64,000 nucleotides of DNA, taken from Methanogenium marinum (GTDB taxonomy: Archaea > Halobacteriota > Methanomicrobia > Methanomicrobiales > Methanomicrobiaceae). A program made the translations under genes and the position numbers. The stretch spans positions 744,001-808,000 of the forward strand of contig NZ_JAKELO010000002.1 in NCBI RefSeq assembly GCF_028912405.1, read 5' to 3'. The notes beneath the pieces were generated by a model that saw only the letters and a program-made list of their open reading frames with translations, searched no databases and had not been told where the DNA came from. Positions 53,273 to 63,071 of the stretch are shown here, piece after piece (position 1 is the first letter of the stretch; each line of letters starts with the position of its first letter).

Positions 53273-53930
53273 TTACTCCTTTTTCAGGTAGTAGACTCCA
53301 CCTGCAACGACACCCACCACAATACAGACCACGAGGATGGTCATCCATGGGAGGGAGCCTGCCCCGGGATCTCCAAAGGTGGGGATATCTGCAGATGTTG
53401 CGGGTTCGGTGGTCACAGAGGCAGGTGCCTCTGTTGATGTGACCACAGCTGCAGACTCGGTGAAGAGGGCAAAACAGCTGAAATGGTGACCTTCGCGCTC
53501 ACCGTGTGGGGCGTACCTGCACTCACCGTGGTCTGAAGATCTTCCCATACTCCAGTGGCCGGGTTGTAGCACTTTATGCTGTACTCTTTGCTTTCTACCC
53601 ACTCCTCACCTGGTTCGTCCCCTTCGCAATTTTCATCCCCCTCTATTCGCAGCTGGATATTTTCCTTTTCAAAAGCATCATGATCGTCGTAGGTGAAGCA
53701 GTCGGGGCGGCACTCCTCGTTCTCTGGTTCAGGGGAGTGCATGAGAACTACCTGAAAAAGAGGGAATCACTGTTGGCATACTCTGGCTCACCATCTCAAC
53801 TGGGCACTTGATATCGTAATTCTCCTGCCACTCTCCAGCTCCCGGCTGGAACCTGGTTTACGGATATCAGGATCAGGTATCTCATGCTACCCATCTTGGC
53901 CATGGCGATGGGATATGCACTCAGGAATGC
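53273..53930 (-). pseudogene. frameshifted C-terminal remnant of a surface protein
   Basis: Three minus-strand frames each carry pieces of one protein. About 53800-53860 has EWQENYDIKCPVEMVSQSMP. About 53480-53700 has EEWVESKEYSIKCYNPATGV and then EDLQTTVSAGTPHTVSAKVT. From about 53460 in another frame comes ESAAVVTSTEAPASVTTEPA, then a membrane anchor SLPWMTILVVCIVVGVVAGG and the end YYLKKE. The two xxYxIKC blocks look like repeats of one domain. At least two frameshifts separate them, so the gene is broken, and the N-terminal part is absent. Confidence 0.7.
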
Positions 53931-54015
53931 AACGGAGAACAATGAGTGAATTGATGTGTCATTTGGGAAAGCAGCCAAAAATTCAAAAAGAGAACGAAGG
54001 AGGGGAAAAATATTT

Positions 54016-56127
54016 TCAGTCTTTTCTACGCCCAAAGGCAAGAACCGCACCAACAATAGCTAAGGCAGCTACTATGGGAATAGCCGCTGCAGGACTCTTT
54101 GTTGTCGGGGGAACAGCTTCAAGACCTATCACAACCGGTGTGCTCTGGCCTCCGGTTACCGTTACCGTCTGAGAGGAATCGGTGTATCCGGTCTGTTTAA
54201 CCGTCACGACATGCGAACCTGCGGGAATGTCTGATAGGGTCACCGGAGTAACTCCTCGGTACGTATTATCAAGGAACAGTTCAGCACCGGACGGGGTTGA
54301 AGAAACAATGAGCTGTCCGGTTGTGTCCGGCGTGGGTGACGGCGCATCAAAAGATAACTGAGCGTTCACCGTCATGACATTCCCTCCTTTTACGTATACG
54401 GTCTGGGTGTAGTCATCGTAATCTGTATGCGTTATGCGGATGGTATGACTACCTTCCGAGACACTCGTAAGATCGAAATAGCTCGACACCGGAGTCTGTC
54501 CCATATATTTCCCGTCAAGGAAGACAGATGAACCTCCCGGCGTTGAACCCACTTCAATGGACCCCATGGTCGATTGCTGGGTAGTAAATGTGACAGTAAC
54601 AGGTGTCTGCTGCCCTGCATTGACAGTGACAGTCCTGAGGTACTCATCATAGCCTGCCTTGTGCAGCCGTACGGTGTGCGAACCGGGGGCAAGATTGGTG
54701 ACGACAAACGGACTTTCTGCTAAATAGTGGCCGTCCACATAAATGTCAGCCCCGGTGGGTACCGTATTGATATTGAGAGAACCAGTCTCCTGAGGAGTAG
54801 GGGTCAGGCGTGCATTTATGGTGACGGTCTGTCCCGCAGTCACATATGCAGATGTGTGATACGACTGGTACCCACTCATGGTGATACTAACCTCATGACT
54901 GGTTCCTGCTCTCAATGTTGAGAAGGTGGTGGGAGTATACTGCCAGGTGCTGCCGTCAATGGTTGCTATGGCACCGGCGGGGCTTGAGATTACCCTGATA
55001 CTTCCATACGAAGGTGTGGGATTCCTGTTCAGGGTGGCATACAGGTTCACCGTCTGGTCATTCGCAGGCCACGACGTCACCGGGCCGGTGAAGGTCCGGT
55101 ACCCTGATTTTTGGACAGTAAACGTCTTGAATGGCGTGCTCGTAGTCCCAACCTCGGTATCACTGAACCCCTGTGCAATGATACCTCCTGTTGAGGACGT
55201 ATCAAAGGTAACCGCAGCGCCATCGACGTTGCAGTTCACCCGTATCCATCCCTTGTCAGAGCCAACGGGTGCATGCGTTGTCGGAACAGCTGTTGGAACC
55301 GCTGTGGCCTGAGTCGTTGGGACGGCAGTTGGAACCACTGTTGCCTGGGTAGTCGGGACGGCTGTTGGAACTGCTGTGGCCTGAGTAGTCGGGACAGTTG
55401 TTGGAACCGCTGTGGCCTGGGTAGTCGGGACAGTTGTTGGAACCGCTGTGGCCTGAGTAGTCGGGACGGCTGTTGGAACCGCCGTTACGGGTACCAGCTT
55501 CAGCGTTGCATCAAGGGCAGCCTGCTCGCCGGACTGGAGATCCTTTTCGGCAGTGTATCGCTCATAGCCTGTCATCGTAACCTCTATGGTATGAGTACCG
55601 GTTCCCAGTTCCCTGCCGGTGATGGGGGTGACACCTGCCGCTTTCCCATCAATAGTAACCGTTGCTCCGGAAGGTGAGGAGATGATAGTCAGCCACCCTA
55701 TCTGTGGTCCCGGCTCTGCAGTGGCCGGTATTGTTGTCGGTACCGTGGTTGCCACTGTTGTCGGTACCGTGGTTGCCACTGTTGTCGGTACCGTGGTTGC
55801 CACTGTTGTCGGTACCGTGGTTGCCACTGTTGTCGGTACCGTGGTTGCCACTGTTGTCGGTACCGTGGTCGGCACCGTGGTCGGCACCGTGGTCGGCACC
55901 GTGGTTGCCACTGTTGTCGGAACCGTAGTCGGAACCGTAGTTGGAACCGTGGTCGGCACCGTGGTTGCTACTGTTGTCGGAACCGTAGTAGGTGCTGTTG
56001 TTGGCACTGTGGTTGGCACCGGAGTGGTTGTCTCATCGCCCGCAACCGGTTCTGCCCCGAATACTCCAACAGGGATTACCAGCATGGCAACAACAAGAAT
56101 TGAAAACATAAATGCGGTATTTTTCAT
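54016..56127 (-). CDS. PEGA-repeat surface adhesin with Thr/Pro-rich stalks
   Basis: A 703-residue cell-surface protein. Residues 1-24 are a signal peptide. Residues 33-135 are a TTVPTTVATTVP stalk. A PEGA domain (ISSPSGATVTIDGKAAGVTP) follows, then a second VPTTQAT stalk (about 212-285), then five more PEGA-like domains (SSPAGAIATIDGSTWQYTPT, NTVPTGADIYVDGHYLAESP, GSTPGGSSVFLDGKYMGQTP, STPSGAELFLDNTYRGVTP and one divergent). The end is a hydrophobic helix with RRKD, a membrane or sorting anchor. PEGA domains are typical of archaeal envelope proteins. The stalk would hold the domains off the cell, probably glycosylated on Thr. Confidence 0.88.
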   Translation of the reverse strand: MKNTAFMFSILVVAMLVIPVGVFGAEPVAGDETTTPVPTTVPTTAPTTVPTTVATTVPTTVPTTVPTTVPTTVATTVPTTVPTTVPTTVPTTVATTVPTTVATTVPTTVATTVPTTVATTVPTTVATTVPTTIPATAEPGPQIGWLTIISSPSGATVTIDGKAAGVTPITGRELGTGTHTIEVTMTGYERYTAEKDLQSGEQAALDATLKLVPVTAVPTAVPTTQATAVPTTVPTTQATAVPTTVPTTQATAVPTAVPTTQATVVPTAVPTTQATAVPTAVPTTHAPVGSDKGWIRVNCNVDGAAVTFDTSSTGGIIAQGFSDTEVGTTSTPFKTFTVQKSGYRTFTGPVTSWPANDQTVNLYATLNRNPTPSYGSIRVISSPAGAIATIDGSTWQYTPTTFSTLRAGTSHEVSITMSGYQSYHTSAYVTAGQTVTINARLTPTPQETGSLNINTVPTGADIYVDGHYLAESPFVVTNLAPGSHTVRLHKAGYDEYLRTVTVNAGQQTPVTVTFTTQQSTMGSIEVGSTPGGSSVFLDGKYMGQTPVSSYFDLTSVSEGSHTIRITHTDYDDYTQTVYVKGGNVMTVNAQLSFDAPSPTPDTTGQLIVSSTPSGAELFLDNTYRGVTPVTLSDIPAGSHVVTVKQTGYTDSSQTVTVTGGQSTPVVIGLEAVPPTTKSPAAAIPIVAALAIVGAVLAFGRRKD
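55286..55483 (-). repeat. 36-bp minisatellite coding the VPTTQAT stalk
   Basis: Five full 36-bp units and a partial sixth, phase-locked to codons (55286, 55322, 55358, 55394, 55430, 55466), differing by a few bases. Unit number sets stalk length. Confidence 0.85.
55732..56030 (-). repeat. 24-bp and 12-bp minisatellite coding the TTVP stalk
   Basis: Five perfect 24-bp copies run from 55741 to 55860, then shorter and degenerate units to about 56030. All are multiples of 12 bp, so expansions keep the frame. Confidence 0.88.
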
Positions 56128-56323
56128 ATATCGTCATCTAGTCATTTCATGGTAATGACGTTTAGTTATAGCGGAAAAAAGAGCATCCAAAAGTGCAGAC
56201 AGACAATAGCATGCTTCCGGAATGATACCACCCTACCAATATGACCCGGATCAGACTCAGAGCACAGATCCCTGTTATCAGAAAAATACCGGCAAAGCAA
56301 AACAAAAAAAAAGAAGAAGAAAA

Positions 56324-56851
56324 TTATTCCATGATACCGGCGATAGCCGCATCAACGATGGCACCAATATCCTCAACTCCCCAGACCTCGGAATTAATCA
56401 CAAGGTCATAGGGTGTCAGGTCATTGATATCAATATTGTAATATTTGTGGTATCTGCCAGCCTCGCAGTCCTCACGTTCAATCGTGAGTTCAACTGCTGT
56501 CTGTGGGTCGATCCCTTCACGGTCAGAGATGCGCACAGACCGGCATTCAACAGACGCCGCCACCCAGATGCGAATATCAGCATTATCGATCATATGCCCC
56601 GCAAGGCGCCCCTCGATGATGATATTATCGCGAACCTCGCCAATTTCCTTCTGACGGGCATCGATCATCCGGTCTACGGATTCATCAACTTCTGCAAGGC
56701 GCCCAAAGTCAGCGAGATTCACACCGTGCTCTGCAGCGAGTCCACGAAAGACCTCCCCTGCAGATATCTGACTGAACTCGTGTTTCTTCACCAAATATTT
56801 GGCAAGTGACGTGGTGCCACTCCCCGGTGGACCGCTTATCGTAATCCGCAT
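56324..56851 (-). CDS. cmk: cytidylate kinase (archaeal type)
   Basis: A 175-residue kinase that phosphorylates CMP/dCMP with ATP. RITISGPPGSGTTSLAKYLV is the P-loop, followed by ISAGEVFRGLAAEHG and the NMP-binding EGRLAGHM. The archaeal form is shorter than bacterial Cmk. It overlaps the DUF106 gene by one base and is the last gene of the ribosomal/secretion operon in this window. Confidence 0.94.
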   Translation of the reverse strand: MRITISGPPGSGTTSLAKYLVKKHEFSQISAGEVFRGLAAEHGVNLADFGRLAEVDESVDRMIDARQKEIGEVRDNIIIEGRLAGHMIDNADIRIWVAASVECRSVRISDREGIDPQTAVELTIEREDCEAGRYHKYYNIDINDLTPYDLVINSEVWGVEDIGAIVDAAIAGIME

Positions 56852-57528
56852 CAGAGCCCTCCAATATTAAGGGCTTTCCTGATTACCTGCGAAAGGCAGA
56901 TAGAACAGATCATATACCAGAGAATCCACGCAGGGAGGAAGAAGGCTATCTTATTAATTATAATCTCTCCCAGATACGGGAAAACAATTGTCGGCATTGC
57001 AACAATGCTGCCAGCATCAAAAGATGTCTGTAGATTCCCTATCGTCCAGAGCATCCAGATAAAGATAGGAACGGTTACAATCAGAATCCATCCCATCGGC
57101 TTAAACTGCTCCTGGGACATCTGCATCTGTTCTTCCATCATCCGTGCACGCTTGTCGTTGAGCTTTTTCATTTGCTTTTCGTCGCCTGAAAGCTGTGCTT
57201 CACGGTATATCTTCTGGAAATCCTTCATCTTTGCCTGAACAACCTGCATCTTCTCATAATCAATGGTATACTTCTGGAGAAGAGACGAATAGCATCCGGT
57301 TATCGATGCAAGAATCAGGATCATAATAACCCAGAGATTGGGATTGTCAGTAACACCGATGATCGTTGCCATGGGTCCAAAAATAAAATTGGCACCATAT
57401 CCAATGGCGTCACGAACAGGGGGGATTGAATAGGCCCCCATCGCAATCAGCATGACAATGAAAAAGGAGGTCATGCCACCCATAACCCCTTTTTTTGCCG
57501 GTTTGCTGGTTTTTGCGATATCCCTCAC
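56851..57528 (-). CDS. DUF106 membrane protein (Oxa1/EMC3 superfamily)
   Basis: A 225-residue membrane protein. A first helix (about residues 20-38), then a cytosolic coiled coil with DYEKMQVVQAKMKDFQKIYR and KLNDKRARMMEEQMQMSQEQ, then two or three more helices. DUF106 proteins are the archaeal members of the Oxa1 family (with EMC3/YidC/Get1) and are thought to insert membrane proteins beside SecY. Here it is in the same transcript as secY. Start overlaps the adkA stop by 4 bases. Confidence 0.9.
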   Translation of the reverse strand: MRDIAKTSKPAKKGVMGGMTSFFIVMLIAMGAYSIPPVRDAIGYGANFIFGPMATIIGVTDNPNLWVIMILILASITGCYSSLLQKYTIDYEKMQVVQAKMKDFQKIYREAQLSGDEKQMKKLNDKRARMMEEQMQMSQEQFKPMGWILIVTVPIFIWMLWTIGNLQTSFDAGSIVAMPTIVFPYLGEIIINKIAFFLPAWILWYMICSICLSQVIRKALNIGGL

Positions 57529-58094
57529 CTCAGAATTTCTTTGAGTTCTTCTACTGAACGATCCAGCAGATTGTCAGCATTGACAACTATTTTAACCGTA
57601 CACCCGGTCAGCATCGCATATGATGCCGCCATTGCACGGTTGAACTGCTGGTGCTCACAGAGAGCACGATACCCTTCAGCGTCACGCACCCGGGACTCAT
57701 CACCCAGGCGCCGCATCAGAATCTGATCCTCATCTGTCTCAACAAGAACAACAATATCAGGCATCAGTTCTTTGAGCACCCACTCAGGAAGGCCAGCAAG
57801 GTAACCCTTGGGGGTCTTCACCGTACAGTGGGTGTCAATAAGGACATTGCCTTCTGTTTTTGCGATGAACTGAGCTGCATTACGCTGGAGTTCACGCTGC
57901 TTTGCCTGTTCGAGCTTTCGCATATCGTCACGACTTGTGACAATACCCTGATTTGATGCAACATCAAACATGCAGGACCCAAAATTAATATTTTGGTATT
58001 CCACACCCTCTGCTGCAAGCCCGGATATTACCTGGTCTATGACAGTTGTCTTGCCGACTCCCGGCACACCGGTAACTACTACTTTTTTACCCAT
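57525..58094 (-). CDS. adkA: adenylate kinase (archaeal type)
   Basis: A 189-residue enzyme: ATP + AMP to 2 ADP. The archaeal AdkA P-loop KKVVVTGVPGVGKTTVIDQV begins at residue 3, with RDDMRKLEQAKQREL and VLIDTHCTVKTPKGYLAGLP following. It is unlike bacterial Adk in sequence and is usually trimeric. Start ATG 58094 is preferred over GTG 58106 since AGGAGTG lies at correct spacing. It follows secY closely. Confidence 0.95.
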   Translation of the reverse strand: MGKKVVVTGVPGVGKTTVIDQVISGLAAEGVEYQNINFGSCMFDVASNQGIVTSRDDMRKLEQAKQRELQRNAAQFIAKTEGNVLIDTHCTVKTPKGYLAGLPEWVLKELMPDIVVLVETDEDQILMRRLGDESRVRDAEGYRALCEHQQFNRAMAASYAMLTGCTVKIVVNADNLLDRSVEELKEILR

Positions 58095-58102
58095 CCTACA
58101 CT

Positions 58103-59536
58103 TCACTCCTTTCCGAAGAACCCGCGCATGAACGGGTACATCTCCATGATCTGTTCGCTTGCAACCTCCTCATACAGCCGGTATACGATACTGACTGTCA
58201 GCAGGAGACCAGTTCCTCCGACCATTCCAATGACACCAAAGTAGTTCGCCACCACACTGAGGAGACCAACAAAGACACCACCAATAACGGTAACACGCGG
58301 GATGTAGCGGTCCAGGTACTTAACAAGAACCTGCTCTGATCTCCGGTATCCGGGGATAGACATACCACTCATCTGAATCTGGCGTGCCACATGAGACGAG
58401 TCAAGGCCTGCCGTCTTCACCCAGAAGAGAGCGAAGATTGCGCCACCGACCACCATCACGAAGAGATCCAGACCCATCCGAATGAAAATCTGCCAGATTG
58501 GATGGCCAACATCGTAGGCCCACCACATCCAGTCAGACGGACCATTGATAGGTGCAAGGTAATACATAATTCCGTTCAGCGGGTTGTTTCCCTGATACTC
58601 ACCAAGGAATGTAATTCCAAGATTGTTCAGGAACAGACCCAGCATCTGGACATTTGCCTGCAGAACACGGACAAGAATCATCGGCAGCACACTGGCATAG
58701 ATAAGTTTCACCGGGAAACGCCCACGTGCACCACGTACAGACGCGTGTGCAAGAGGGATCTCAATCCGTGTCGACTCTACATAGACGATCACGAGGAATA
58801 TCACTACAGTCGTAACCAAAGCGAGCATATCAGTGCCAAAGTACTCCAGGAATGGCGCACCATCCATGATTACAGCAAAGAGCCGTGGGAAGAACCCGAC
58901 AGGGTAAGCATCCTGCACCGCATTCCAGTTAAGGAACCCGTTGACAAGACCTTGGGAAACACCAGCAATGATAAAGAGACCGACACCAGAGCCGACCCCC
59001 CATTTTGTAACGACCTCATCCATGAAGAAGATCAGTACCCCACCGATACAGATCTGCAGGAAGATAAGAAACGTTACAGCTCCGAGGTTTCCGCCAAATA
59101 ATGCATTTGCAACGACCGGGTCAGGTGAAAGGAATCCACCGATAACATTCGGTAGTGCCTCAAGCACGATCATGACAAATATCAGGAGCTTCTGTAAGCC
59201 CATGTACATGACCTGTCCACGTGCATCACTGGTATCTAAATCTAAAAGATCAGCACCTTTGAGGAGCTGGAGCACGATGGATGCAGTGACAATCGGCCCG
59301 ATACCCAGATGGGCAATGGAACCACTCGCCCCTGCCAAGAGGGCACGGTAGAATGAAAAAATATCCTGTGAACCAGGATCAAGCCCAAACACCGGAATAT
59401 TGGTCAGTACAAAATACAAAATCAGAATTGCAGCAGTCCAGATTAACTTATTTTTAAAGTGGACGTGCCCTTCCGGACTTCTCACTGCGGGCATTGCTGC
59501 CAGCAGTGGCTCTAATCGATCCAGCATCGCTCCCAT
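58103..59536 (-). CDS. secY: preprotein translocase subunit SecY
   Basis: A 477-residue core of the protein-conducting channel, with ten helices. It opens GAMLDRLEPLLAAMPAVRSP and contains the plug region after helix 1, the LQKLLIFVMIVLEALPNVIG segment, and the cytosolic loop SVRGARGRFPVKLIYASVLP that binds ribosomes. Length is typical of archaeal SecY. ATG 59536 is preferred to the 59587 frame, which would overlap rpl15 by 23 bases. It ends 8 bases before the adkA ATG. Confidence 0.97.
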   Translation of the reverse strand: MGAMLDRLEPLLAAMPAVRSPEGHVHFKNKLIWTAAILILYFVLTNIPVFGLDPGSQDIFSFYRALLAGASGSIAHLGIGPIVTASIVLQLLKGADLLDLDTSDARGQVMYMGLQKLLIFVMIVLEALPNVIGGFLSPDPVVANALFGGNLGAVTFLIFLQICIGGVLIFFMDEVVTKWGVGSGVGLFIIAGVSQGLVNGFLNWNAVQDAYPVGFFPRLFAVIMDGAPFLEYFGTDMLALVTTVVIFLVIVYVESTRIEIPLAHASVRGARGRFPVKLIYASVLPMILVRVLQANVQMLGLFLNNLGITFLGEYQGNNPLNGIMYYLAPINGPSDWMWWAYDVGHPIWQIFIRMGLDLFVMVVGGAIFALFWVKTAGLDSSHVARQIQMSGMSIPGYRRSEQVLVKYLDRYIPRVTVIGGVFVGLLSVVANYFGVIGMVGGTGLLLTVSIVYRLYEEVASEQIMEMYPFMRGFFGKE

Positions 59537-59564
59537 ATTACAATTTCCCTGAAAAAAAAGAGAA

Positions 59565-59990
59565 TCAGGCGTCCAGTGCCTGGCCACCGTTCTCTTCTAT
59601 CTTTTGTCGGGCTCTGTCAGTAAATGACACAGCGGAGATGTTCATCTTCTTGGTAACTTGTCCGCCTCCAAGTATTTTATCAATACCGATTTGGTCTGCA
59701 TCGATGACGAAGGTATCTCCATCCATCACTGCGTTCCCTGATGCCACAAGAGCATCTGCAATCTGGTCAATGTCCCCGACATCAACGGCGTCAACAGTGC
59801 ATGGGTTTTTGTTCACAAACCCATGCTTTCCATTGTGGACTTCCCCTAAGAGAAGGAAATGGGAAAACCGGTGATCACGATGACCTGCACGACCTCTGCC
59901 ACCACGATTTCCGGCACCACGACGGTTCTTGTGTGTCCCGCCACCGCACGTCCGTGAACCACGATATTTTGAGCGTTTGTTTACTGGCAT
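59565..59990 (-). CDS. rpl15: 50S ribosomal protein L15 (uL15)
   Basis: A 141-residue large-subunit protein. KRSKYRGSRTCGGGTHKNRR is the basic, glycine-rich N-terminal arm that threads the rRNA. The C-terminal globular half includes DKILGGGQVTKKMNISAVSF, the uL15 signature. Between rpl30 and secY in the operon, as in other archaea. Confidence 0.96.
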   Translation of the reverse strand: MPVNKRSKYRGSRTCGGGTHKNRRGAGNRGGRGRAGHRDHRFSHFLLLGEVHNGKHGFVNKNPCTVDAVDVGDIDQIADALVASGNAVMDGDTFVIDADQIGIDKILGGGQVTKKMNISAVSFTDRARQKIEENGGQALDA

Positions 59991-59995
59991 CTAAT

Positions 59996-60457
59996 TCACC
60001 GCATCCTGTAAAGAAGTGAATTAATCTCACTTCCATAGTTTCCGAGTGCACCGCCCTGCTGGTATGTCCGCTTAATGGACTTGTATCCCTTACGCGGGGG
60101 GTGGAGCCGGAGTACTGGCTTAAGTTCCGGGACATCAGCAATCGTTGCTTCACCTGCACAGAGTGCAGCTGCAAACGCGTTGATGTCCACAAACTTCGAA
60201 TTCTCCTTCACATACTCTTCGGTCAGACGTATGTTTCCGGTCAGTCTGCCACGGGTGGTCAGGACAGTTCCCAGAATTTCCGGGTCAGCCTCACCATATG
60301 CCACATAATCCTTGACCTTCCGAATCATACCAAGGTATGCCGGAGTGTCAGGGATGAGGACACAGTGATTGACGTGGTGAAGACGGAGCATCTTCAGGGT
60401 ATCTTTAATTTCCCTGCTACAGTTAACAACACCGCGCACCTGCACTACAACATACAT
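59996..60457 (-). CDS. rpl30: 50S ribosomal protein L30 (uL30)
   Basis: A 153-residue archaeal uL30, longer than the bacterial 60-residue form. [20 protein letters not shown], then [20 protein letters not shown] is the fold core; the C-terminal [20 protein letters not shown] is the archaeal extension. It overlaps rps5 by one base. Confidence 0.96.
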   Translation of the reverse strand: MYVVVQVRGVVNCSREIKDTLKMLRLHHVNHCVLIPDTPAYLGMIRKVKDYVAYGEADPEILGTVLTTRGRLTGNIRLTEEYVKENSKFVDINAFAAALCAGEATIADVPELKPVLRLHPPRKGYKSIKRTYQQGGALGNYGSEINSLLYRMR

Positions 60458-61074
60458 TAATCCATCACTCCTGTCCGGATGAGATTTGAATTTTTCAGTG
60501 CATCAAAGGTCGCCTTTGCAAAGTTGATGGTTGTCCGGGTCTGCCCAAATGATGAGGTCCAGACATCGGTAATGCCTGCAAGAACAAGGACTTTCTTTCC
60601 GATGTCACCGGTAACCAGGCCAATACCCTGAGGTGCCGGAATCAGTGTGATGGTCACACTGCCAGACTTCCCCTGGACACGCATTGGAATGGAGTGCGCT
60701 TCACCGCAGCCACATTCCCAGCTTCCACATCCACGCTTTACAGAGATGACATTGATTTTTGCATTGGCAATTGCTTTCTTGATAGCATTGCCAACCTGTG
60801 CGTCCTTTGCCTGTCCATATCCGATGTAGCCGTCACGGTTTCCCACAACAACAACAGCACGGAATTTGACACGTCGGCCACTGTCGGTCATTCTCTGAAC
60901 CATGTTGATGTCGAGTACTTCATCTTCAAGGTCAGGGAAGAAATAATCGACAATTCCTGGTTCTTTAATTGGTCTGCCGATGTCAAGCACTTCTTTGAGA
61001 CTTGTAAAATCGCCGGCAGCAACCTGTCTTCCAAGGCCTGTGATAGGAACCCATACTTCTCGTTCATAGGCCAT
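60457..61074 (-). CDS. rps5: 30S ribosomal protein S5 (uS5)
   Basis: A 205-residue small-subunit protein at the mRNA entry and decoding region. [20 protein letters not shown] is the double-stranded-RNA-binding-like domain, followed by [33 protein letters not shown] stretch is present, as in archaeal S5. Close to rpl18 (1 base) and rpl30. Confidence 0.96.
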   Translation of the reverse strand: MAYEREVWVPITGLGRQVAAGDFTSLKEVLDIGRPIKEPGIVDYFFPDLEDEVLDINMVQRMTDSGRRVKFRAVVVVGNRDGYIGYGQAKDAQVGNAIKKAIANAKINVISVKRGCGSWECGCGEAHSIPMRVQGKSGSVTITLIPAPQGIGLVTGDIGKKVLVLAGITDVWTSSFGQTRTTINFAKATFDALKNSNLIRTGVMD

Positions 61075-61075
61075 A

Positions 61076-61603
61076 TTATTTCAGCTCCTTCATGATTGCT
61101 TCTGCTGCCTGTTCCACATTTGCAACAAGATCTGCTGCACGCTCTGGTGCATATGCTGCAATGTGTGCGCCCTTTATCCTGTCATCACCAGGAAGAATCG
61201 ACTCACCGTGTGGGACTTCAAGACCTGCATCAACAGCGCCTTTCAGTGCACCAAACACCTTTCCTCCCGGGGTTGAACGGGTCAGACCAATGTCGAGAAT
61301 TGCCTCTTCATAGCCTGCATTCCGTGCACGTACCGCAAAGAGCATACCGGTGAGATATGCTGCAGGAGTGTTTCCTGTAGAACCGGTAAAACCGTATCCT
61401 TCCAGTTCATTTGAGTACGCCGCAACACGTGTCAGGTCACCCTCTAGTGTAGCGTCTACCAACTGAACAATGATCTGCCGGTTGGTCTTGCGTACGACCA
61501 TACGTGGTTTCTCGGAGAGGAGAAGTCGCATCCGGGAGTAATAATCAGTTTTGCCCTCGTGTCTTCTTCTGAACGGGACAAAATATCGTGGTCCGGATGC
61601 CAT
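61076..61603 (-). CDS. rpl18: 50S ribosomal protein L18 (uL18)
   Basis: A 175-residue 5S-rRNA-binding protein. [20 protein letters not shown] at the N-terminus and [40 protein letters not shown] in the core are uL18/L5e features. It shares one base with the rpl19e stop and lies upstream of rps5. Confidence 0.96.
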   Translation of the reverse strand: MASGPRYFVPFRRRHEGKTDYYSRMRLLLSEKPRMVVRKTNRQIIVQLVDATLEGDLTRVAAYSNELEGYGFTGSTGNTPAAYLTGMLFAVRARNAGYEEAILDIGLTRSTPGGKVFGALKGAVDAGLEVPHGESILPGDDRIKGAHIAAYAPERAADLVANVEQAAEAIMKELK

Positions 61604-62055
61604 TAGTTCATCCTCTCCTGAATCTGTTCAAGCTGTGCTTTCATATGTGCCACACTGCGGTACTGACCGCCTGCTGCCTTCCGATATACTCTGCGGTACA
61701 GAGTAGCGTCGATACTACCGTCGTCACGCATGACACGGAGTTCACGTCGGATTGCACGAATCTTCTTGATCCATACCCGCTTTGACGGGGTTCGTGCATT
61801 GGATGCTCCTTTCCTGCGTCCATGACCCTTACAGTGACCATAGGAACGCTTTGCAGTGAGAATGCGTGCACGGCCACGGCTTACGCCTTTAACCGGCTTT
61901 GCACGAATCGCACCATCTTCAATAAGGCCACGCATGTCCTCACGGGAGATGGCATTTTCAATATCATCCTCGCGCTCACTGTCCATCCAGACACGGTGAA
62001 CACCGCACTTCAGAACAGCTGCTGCAATACGACGCTGATTTTTAAGGTCACTCAT
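61603..62055 (-). CDS. rpl19e: 50S ribosomal protein L19e
   Basis: A 150-residue archaeal/eukaryal protein. [20 protein letters not shown] begins the conserved domain, then [20 protein letters not shown] and [20 protein letters not shown]. Start ATG 62055 is chosen. It overlaps the 3' end of rpl32e by 8 bases, and the extra N-terminal Lys-Leu repeats in the 62124 frame are rpl32e read out of frame. Confidence 0.95.
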   Translation of the reverse strand: MSDLKNQRRIAAAVLKCGVHRVWMDSEREDDIENAISREDMRGLIEDGAIRAKPVKGVSRGRARILTAKRSYGHCKGHGRRKGASNARTPSKRVWIKKIRAIRRELRVMRDDGSIDATLYRRVYRKAAGGQYRSVAHMKAQLEQIQERMN

Positions 62056-62530
62056 CTGAAGCCACCTCTTCTTCAACAACGTCTTCTTCAGCAACGACTT
62101 CTTCAGCAACGACTTCTTCCACATCCTCAGGCTTTTCTGCAGCAGCCTTCAGGGATGCATCTTTCAGGTTGAATACCTTAAGCCCAAGCTCAAGTGCCTT
62201 GGCCTGAATGATTTCGCGTTTCTTGTTGCCAACTTTTGCTGCAATACGAATACCGTGCGTCTCAACGTTGAGTCCTTCAATGTCTTCAACTCTGAATACA
62301 AGCACTTCTTCATATCCGCTGGGGTGGAATCCACGTACAGCGGCAGGGCCTCCAAACCCGGATTTTGGGTGTCGTCCCTTTGCACGTTTCTGTATCCGCT
62401 GTTTACTCTGAAGACCACGTGGGCGCCTCCATACATCATCCAGTTTCTTCTTTTGGTGAAGACACTGGCGCTTAAAGGATGCCCGCTTCTCATTACGTGC
62501 ACGGATAAGTCTCATCTTTTCGTCAGCCAT
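62048..62530 (-). CDS. rpl32e: 50S ribosomal protein L32e with acidic tail
   Basis: A 160-residue protein. Residues 10-125 are the usual basic core ([20 protein letters not shown], then [20 protein letters not shown]). Residues 130-160 are a run of Glu/Val/Asp ([20 protein letters not shown]), coded by a short TCTTCAGCAACGACT-like repeat, that is uncommon on such a basic protein and longer than the core family. The rest is ordinary. Confidence 0.94.
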   Translation of the reverse strand: MADEKMRLIRARNEKRASFKRQCLHQKKKLDDVWRRPRGLQSKQRIQKRAKGRHPKSGFGGPAAVRGFHPSGYEEVLVFRVEDIEGLNVETHGIRIAAKVGNKKREIIQAKALELGLKVFNLKDASLKAAAEKPEDVEEVVAEEVVAEEDVVEEEVASDE

Positions 62531-62536
62531 ATCAGA

Positions 62537-63061
62537 TCACGCCTTCTCAATGATGTATATTCCATCCTGGAACACACGGGGATCACGATTGCGCACATGC
62601 GTAGCCCGTTCGATACGAGCGGCTGTGGTGCCCACGAGTTCTTTATCGATACCAGATACAGTGACTTCGTCGTTTCCGGTTGAAACGGTCACTCCCTCAG
62701 AAATCCGTGCAACCCGTGGCTTCTTTTCGCCAAGGAAATTGACAATCTCAAGAGCTGTGGTAGTCTTCTTGAGCTGGATTGGGAAGTGACTGTAGACCAC
62801 TTTCATCTTGTATACATACCCTTCTGTAACCCCGACACACATGTTGCGTGCATGAGCTGCATAGGTTCCTACCATTGCAGAAATTTTCTTCCGCGTTGAT
62901 GCAGTTGAAGCGGTAAAGACAGTCCCGTCACAGGAGATGTCAATACCCGGGTAGCGCATATCTCGGGTGAGTTTTCCTTTTGGGCCCTCAACAACGAAGG
63001 TTGTGCCTTCCATTGTTGCCGTTACACCCTCTGGAATCTCAATTGAACGTTCACTCAGCAT
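62537..63061 (-). CDS. rpl6: 50S ribosomal protein L6 (uL6)
   Basis: A 174-residue protein with the duplicated uL6 fold: IEIPEGVTATMEGTTFVVEG at the N-terminus, then VGTYAAHARNMCVGVTEGYV and VSGIDKELVGTTAARIERAT. It sits near the GTPase-associated region. Between rps8 and rpl32e as in the canonical operon. Confidence 0.97.
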   Translation of the reverse strand: MLSERSIEIPEGVTATMEGTTFVVEGPKGKLTRDMRYPGIDISCDGTVFTASTASTRKKISAMVGTYAAHARNMCVGVTEGYVYKMKVVYSHFPIQLKKTTTALEIVNFLGEKKPRVARISEGVTVSTGNDEVTVSGIDKELVGTTAARIERATHVRNRDPRVFQDGIYIIEKA

Positions 63062-63071
63062 TTAACACACC

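Noticed and set aside
55619-56155. 178-codon plus-strand ORF rich in Val/Gly/Thr
   Set aside because: It is the antisense reading of the PEGA adhesin's minisatellite.
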